Assembly: GCA_028869495.1 (NCBI GenBank) | Contig: JAGWRY010000065.1 | Span: forward strand, 1-8,380 | DNA from: Elusimicrobiota bacterium | GTDB lineage: Bacteria; Elusimicrobiota; Elusimicrobia; UBA1565; UBA9628 | DNA: 8,380 bases | Direction of reading: 5' to 3' | In this document: positions 5,681 through 8,380 of the stretch, one piece after another | Position numbering within the stretch: the stretch's first letter is position 1 | How the letters are laid out: each line of letters starts with the position of its first letter | Translations under genes and position numbers: made by a program | The notes under the pieces: generated by a model | What the model saw: only the letters and a program-made list of their open reading frames with translations | Databases searched by the model: none | What the model was told of the DNA's origin: nothing

Positions 5681-6961
5681 ATGACGGCTCCCGGCCCCGA
5701 CGTCCCCCTTCCCGCCCTGCGCTCGCGCCTGGAGGCGGTGCCCGCCGAGGAGGACGGTCAGCCCGTCTACCTCCTGCGCGACCTCGAGGAGCTGTCCGAG
5801 TCGTCCGTCGCGCTCTCCGGCGGCGGGGTCTTCCTGGCCTCGCTCTTCGACGGCAAGCGCACGGCCGAGACGCTCCGCGAGCTGTTCGTCCAGGGGACCG
5901 GCTCCGAGATCAAGGTGGAGACGATCCTCGAGCTCGCGCGCGCGCTGGAGGACGCCGGCTACCTGGAGACCCCGGCGCTGGCCGAGCGGCGCCGCAAGGC
6001 CCTGGAGGCCTTCCGCGCCTCCGGACGGCGCCCGGCCGTCTTCGCCGGCCCCTCGTACCCGGCCGAGCCCCCGGTCCTGTCGCACCGCCTGTCGGACTTC
6101 TTCACGGCCGAGCGCGGACCCGGCAAGCCCGCCGCGGAGTCGCCCGACAAGCCCGCCCCGCTGGGCCTCGTCGCGCCCCACATCGACTTCGGCCGCGGCG
6201 GCCCCTCCTACGCCTGGTCGTACCGCGCGCTCTCCGAGCGGCGCCCGCCCGACGTCGTCGTCTCCTTCGGCGTCGCGCACGTCTCGCCGGACACCCCGTG
6301 GATCTTCACGCCGAAGGCCTACGAGACCCCGTTCGGCGCGCTGGAGGTCGACGCCCCCCTCTACGACGCGCTCGCGGACAAGGTCTGGTACGACCCGCGC
6401 GCCGACGAGTGGGCGCACAAGAACGAGCACTCGCTGGAGTTCCAGGCCGTCTGGCTCAAGTACCTGTGGCGCGAGAAGACCCCGCCCTGGGTGCCGATCC
6501 TCGTGTCGAGCTTCGAGCGCTTCTCGCCCGACGAGGTCCCGTCGAAGGCCGCCGCGCTCGACAAGGCGATCCGGGACTTCGCCGGCGTCCTGAAGGAGCA
6601 GCAGGACGCCGGCCGGCGCGTGACGATCCTGGCCGGGATCGACCTGGCCCACGTCGGCCGCCGCTTCGGCGACGAGCTGGAGCTGACGCCCGACCTGGAG
6701 AGGAAGATCGAGGCCGAGGACCGCCGCTCGCTCGTGGACGCGCTCGCCCTCGACGCCGACGGCTTCTACCGCTCCGCGGTCGGCGACGGCGCCTGGCGCA
6801 AGGTCTGCGGGCTGTCGGCCCTCTACACGTCCGTGCGCCTGATCAAGGAGCTCGGCGGCGCGTCCGCCGCGCCCGGCCGCCTGCTGTCCTACGGCCAGGC
6901 CCCGGACCCGGCCGGCGGGATCGTCTCGTTCGCGTCCGCGGTCTTCGACCCCAAGGGCTGA
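5681..6961 (+). CDS. amrB: Memo-family protein (AmmeMemoRadiSam protein B) with PqqD/RRE-like N-terminal domain
   Basis: A 426-aa protein in two parts. Residues 160-424 are a Memo domain, the extradiol-dioxygenase-like fold of human MEMO1. Its conserved active-site-like residues are His167 (LVAPHIDFGRGG), His200 (SFGVAHVSP), Glu249-His250-Ser251 (NEHSLEFQ), Asp321 and His324 (GIDLAHVG), and Cys376 (VCGLSALYTS). Residues 28-97 form a separate small domain: YLLRDLEELSESSVALSGG, FLASLFDGKRTAETLRELF, then a helix ending DAGYLETP. This resembles the PqqD-like winged-helix fold that serves as a peptide-binding RRE in RiPP pathways. A charged linker (98-158) joins the two. Typical stand-alone Memo proteins are about 270 aa. 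In the AmmeMemoRadiSam set this protein accompanies AMMECR1 and a radical-SAM enzyme; neither is in this window and the chemistry is poorly defined. ATG 5681 is chosen over an upstream non-ATG start because conserved sequence begins soon after it. Confidence 0.85.
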   Translation: MTAPGPDVPLPALRSRLEAVPAEEDGQPVYLLRDLEELSESSVALSGGGVFLASLFDGKRTAETLRELFVQGTGSEIKVETILELARALEDAGYLETPALAERRRKALEAFRASGRRPAVFAGPSYPAEPPVLSHRLSDFFTAERGPGKPAAESPDKPAPLGLVAPHIDFGRGGPSYAWSYRALSERRPPDVVVSFGVAHVSPDTPWIFTPKAYETPFGALEVDAPLYDALADKVWYDPRADEWAHKNEHSLEFQAVWLKYLWREKTPPWVPILVSSFERFSPDEVPSKAAALDKAIRDFAGVLKEQQDAGRRVTILAGIDLAHVGRRFGDELELTPDLERKIEAEDRRSLVDALALDADGFYRSAVGDGAWRKVCGLSALYTSVRLIKELGGASAAPGRLLSYGQAPDPAGGIVSFASAVFDPKG

Positions 6962-6984
6962 CGCGCGCGGGCGGGACAAAGTGG

Positions 6985-6990
6985 TATCAT
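6985..6990 (+). promoter_or_regulatory. Candidate -10 box for the TPR gene, near-leaderless
   Basis: TATCAT ends eight bases before ATG 6999, which would put the transcription start within about two bases of the start codon. The intervening CCCGGCCG contains no Shine-Dalgarno. No -35 box is convincing at normal spacing. The 37-base gap after the Memo stop also allows read-through from the Memo gene. Confidence 0.4.
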
Positions 6991-6998
6991 CCCGGCCG

Positions 6999-8195
6999 AT
7001 GAGACCTTCGGGACGGCGCGCGCGGTTCCTCGCGGCGGCGTGCCTGCTGGCCGCCGGCGCCCTGGCCGCCCCCCTGCGCGCGCGCGCGATGTCCGATGAG
7101 GACGCGGCGCTCGTCAAGAAGGGCGAGAACGCCCTCTACAACTGCGACTACGACGGGGCCGACGCCCTCTTCGGCGACGCGCTGAAGGAGCGCCCGGCCG
7201 ACCCGGTCCTCGCGCTCGGCGCGGCCGTCTCGGCCTGGTGGCGCATGGAGAACGACCTCTCCCTGCCCGGCAGCCCGGAAGAGAAGATCTTCCTCTCCAA
7301 GATCGGGAACTCGATCGCCGTCACGAAGGCCGCGCGCAAGACCGCCTCCGGCGACGACGCGGCGGAGGATTCTCTCTATCTCGGCGCGGCCTACGGCCTG
7401 CGCGGACGCTGGGAGGCCTCGCGCAAGCACTGGATCTCGGCCTACTTCGACGGACGGCGCGCCTACAAGTACGGGCGCCGGGCGATCGCGCGCGATCCCG
7501 AGCTCTACGACGCCTATCTGGGCCTGGGCGCCTTCGACTACTATCTGGCGACCCTGTCCCACCTGATCCGCGTGCTCGCCTTCGCCGGGCACGGCGGCAA
7601 GGCGAAGGGCCTGGCCGAGCTCGAGCTCGCCTCCCGCAAGGGCCGCTTCAGCGGCGACGCCGCCAAGCTCCTGCTGGTCGGCATCGAGTGGACCTTCGAG
7701 AAGAAGCCGGAGAACGCCTGGTCGCTCCTCGACGTCCTGCACGAGCGCTACCCGGACAGCCCGCTGATCGACTCGATGCGCCTGATCGGCCTGTTCCACC
7801 TGCGCGACGGCGAGGAGCTGAAGACGCAGGCGCGGGCGTTCCTCGCCGACGTGGAGAACAAGAAGCCGTTCTACCGCCCGATCGACGCCGCCGGCGCCTA
7901 CTACTTCCTCGGCGTCGGCGAGCAGCTGCTCGGGGAGAGCGAGGACGCCCTGCGCCACTACCGCGCCGGCCTCGCGCTCGCGCCCGACGGCCAGCGCGTG
8001 CGCAGCCTGCTGTGGCTGGCGGTCGGCGAGGCGCAGGACCTCCTCGGCCGCCGCGACGCGGCGAAGGACTCCTACCGGCAGGCCCTGCGCGAGAACCCGC
8101 TCTGGGGCGTGCCGCGCTACGCGCGCTTCCTGATCAAGCACCCGTTCCGGCCCGGCGCCAACCCGCTGCCGGGCCGCAACGACGCCCTGCAGTAG
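6999..8195 (+). CDS. Exported tetratricopeptide-repeat protein
   Basis: A 398-aa protein. An N-terminal signal peptide (basic MRPSGRRAR, hydrophobic 10-25, probable cleavage after ARA at about residue 30) predicts export to the periplasm. Cys15 lies inside the hydrophobic run and is poorly placed for a lipobox, so signal peptidase I is more likely. The mature part is almost all helical with TPR-like units: about 36-66 (GENALYNCDYDGADALFGDAL), 124-166, 236-268, 296-330 (YYFLGVGEQLLGESEDALRHYRAGLALAP) and 335-368. A distinctive central stretch, DAYLGLGAFDYYLATL then a Gly-rich segment and AKGLAELELASRKGRFS (171-218), recurs in a group of bacterial TPR proteins distantly like DUF3808. The role is probably protein-protein scaffolding in the envelope; no partner can be named. 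ATG 6999 gives an intact signal peptide; the GTG at 6981 would only add six residues. Confidence 0.85.
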   Translation: MRPSGRRARFLAAACLLAAGALAAPLRARAMSDEDAALVKKGENALYNCDYDGADALFGDALKERPADPVLALGAAVSAWWRMENDLSLPGSPEEKIFLSKIGNSIAVTKAARKTASGDDAAEDSLYLGAAYGLRGRWEASRKHWISAYFDGRRAYKYGRRAIARDPELYDAYLGLGAFDYYLATLSHLIRVLAFAGHGGKAKGLAELELASRKGRFSGDAAKLLLVGIEWTFEKKPENAWSLLDVLHERYPDSPLIDSMRLIGLFHLRDGEELKTQARAFLADVENKKPFYRPIDAAGAYYFLGVGEQLLGESEDALRHYRAGLALAPDGQRVRSLLWLAVGEAQDLLGRRDAAKDSYRQALRENPLWGVPRYARFLIKHPFRPGANPLPGRNDALQ

Positions 8196-8203
8196 GCGCC
8201 CCG

Positions 8204-8380
8204 TCAGCGCAGGCGCGCGAGGATCTCGGCCGCGAACTCCGGCAGGCTCGGGTCGCGCGCGCCCATGACCAGGACGAGGTCCCCGGCGCGCGCCTCGGCC
8301 GCGATCTCGGCGGCGATCGCGGCGCGGTCCGGGCGGTAGCGCGCGGCGGCGCCGCGCGCGGCCAGCGCGTCGGCGTACTC
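8204..8380 (-). CDS. murC: Mur ligase C-terminal fragment, probably UDP-N-acetylmuramate-L-alanine ligase (partial)
   Basis: Only the last 58 residues are in the window. They end the C-terminal Rossmann-like domain of a Mur ligase: YADALAARG, a helix DRAAIAAEIAAEARAG, then the strand GDLVLVMGARDPSLPEFA. The GDLVL-MGA-D arrangement is typical of MurC, the cytoplasmic enzyme that adds L-Ala to UDP-MurNAc in peptidoglycan synthesis. The usual MGAGD reads MGARD here. The related ligase Mpl cannot be excluded from this fragment. It converges on the TPR gene with only eight bases between the stop codons and no terminator visible there. Confidence 0.65.
   Translation of the reverse strand, partial: EYADALAARGAAARYRPDRAAIAAEIAAEARAGDLVLVMGARDPSLPEFAAEILARLR

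Noticed and set aside
2924..7117. Open frame of 1397 codons on the minus strand
   Set aside because: It runs across four genes on both strands. Its product is Arg/Ala/Pro/Gly-rich low-complexity sequence with no motif, as expected from an antisense or shifted frame in very G+C-rich DNA.
6987..8141. Minus-strand open frame of 384 codons opposite the TPR gene
   Set aside because: Its sequence is an antisense reading of the TPR protein and shows no fold or family signature; the plus strand has a signal peptide and TPR units.

Overview
The window comes from a very G+C-rich bacterial chromosome (roughly three quarters G+C by eye). It has dense gene packing, lipoprotein and Mur-ligase genes, and no phage, IS or CRISPR signature. 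The style of several proteins resembles Elusimicrobiota or a similarly deep-branching Gram-negative-type phylum: an excisionase-type HTH fused in front of a receiver, a GT-C enzyme with a VDECENV motif, and a Memo protein with an N-terminal extension. That placement is a tentative inference from family resemblance, not from a marker gene. At this G+C content there are many long open frames opposite the real genes, and I have left these out.

Left block (1-1938, all minus strand): reading leftwards there is an orphan response regulator (HTH then receiver), a 105-aa lipoprotein, a chlorite dismutase/HemQ-family heme protein, and a small GIY-YIG-like protein cut by the window edge. Gaps are 30 nt, 9 nt and a GTGA overlap, so this can be one transcription unit, with a possible second promoter directly in front of the heme protein. 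Divergent from it, on the plus strand, is a tRNA-Cys(GCA) with a strong intrinsic terminator. The U-tract of that terminator ends one base before the ATG of a ten-TM EamA/DMT exporter.

Middle block (3049-5592, minus strand): a GT-C-fold membrane glycosyltransferase converges on the exporter with a 14-bp overlap. Upstream of it lies a 4,5-DOPA-dioxygenase-type (YgiD/LigB) enzyme. That gene is divergent from a Memo-family protein (AmmeMemoRadiSam protein B) carrying a PqqD/RRE-like N-terminal domain. The 88-bp space between them holds a conspicuous A+T-rich imperfect palindrome that could be an operator. YgiD and Memo proteins share a fold, so the pair is two distant cousins facing away from one regulatory region.

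Right block (6999-8380): an exported TPR protein follows the Memo gene on the plus strand and converges, eight bases away, on the 3' end of a Mur ligase gene, probably murC, truncated by the window.

The most interesting window-wide signal is promoter placement. Several genes have a TANNNT -10 box only 6-12 nt in front of the start codon and no clear Shine-Dalgarno sequence. This predicts leaderless or nearly leaderless mRNAs. I do not see a complete undescribed multi-gene system here. The best leads are the leaderless pattern, the Memo N-terminal domain, and the Memo/YgiD control region.
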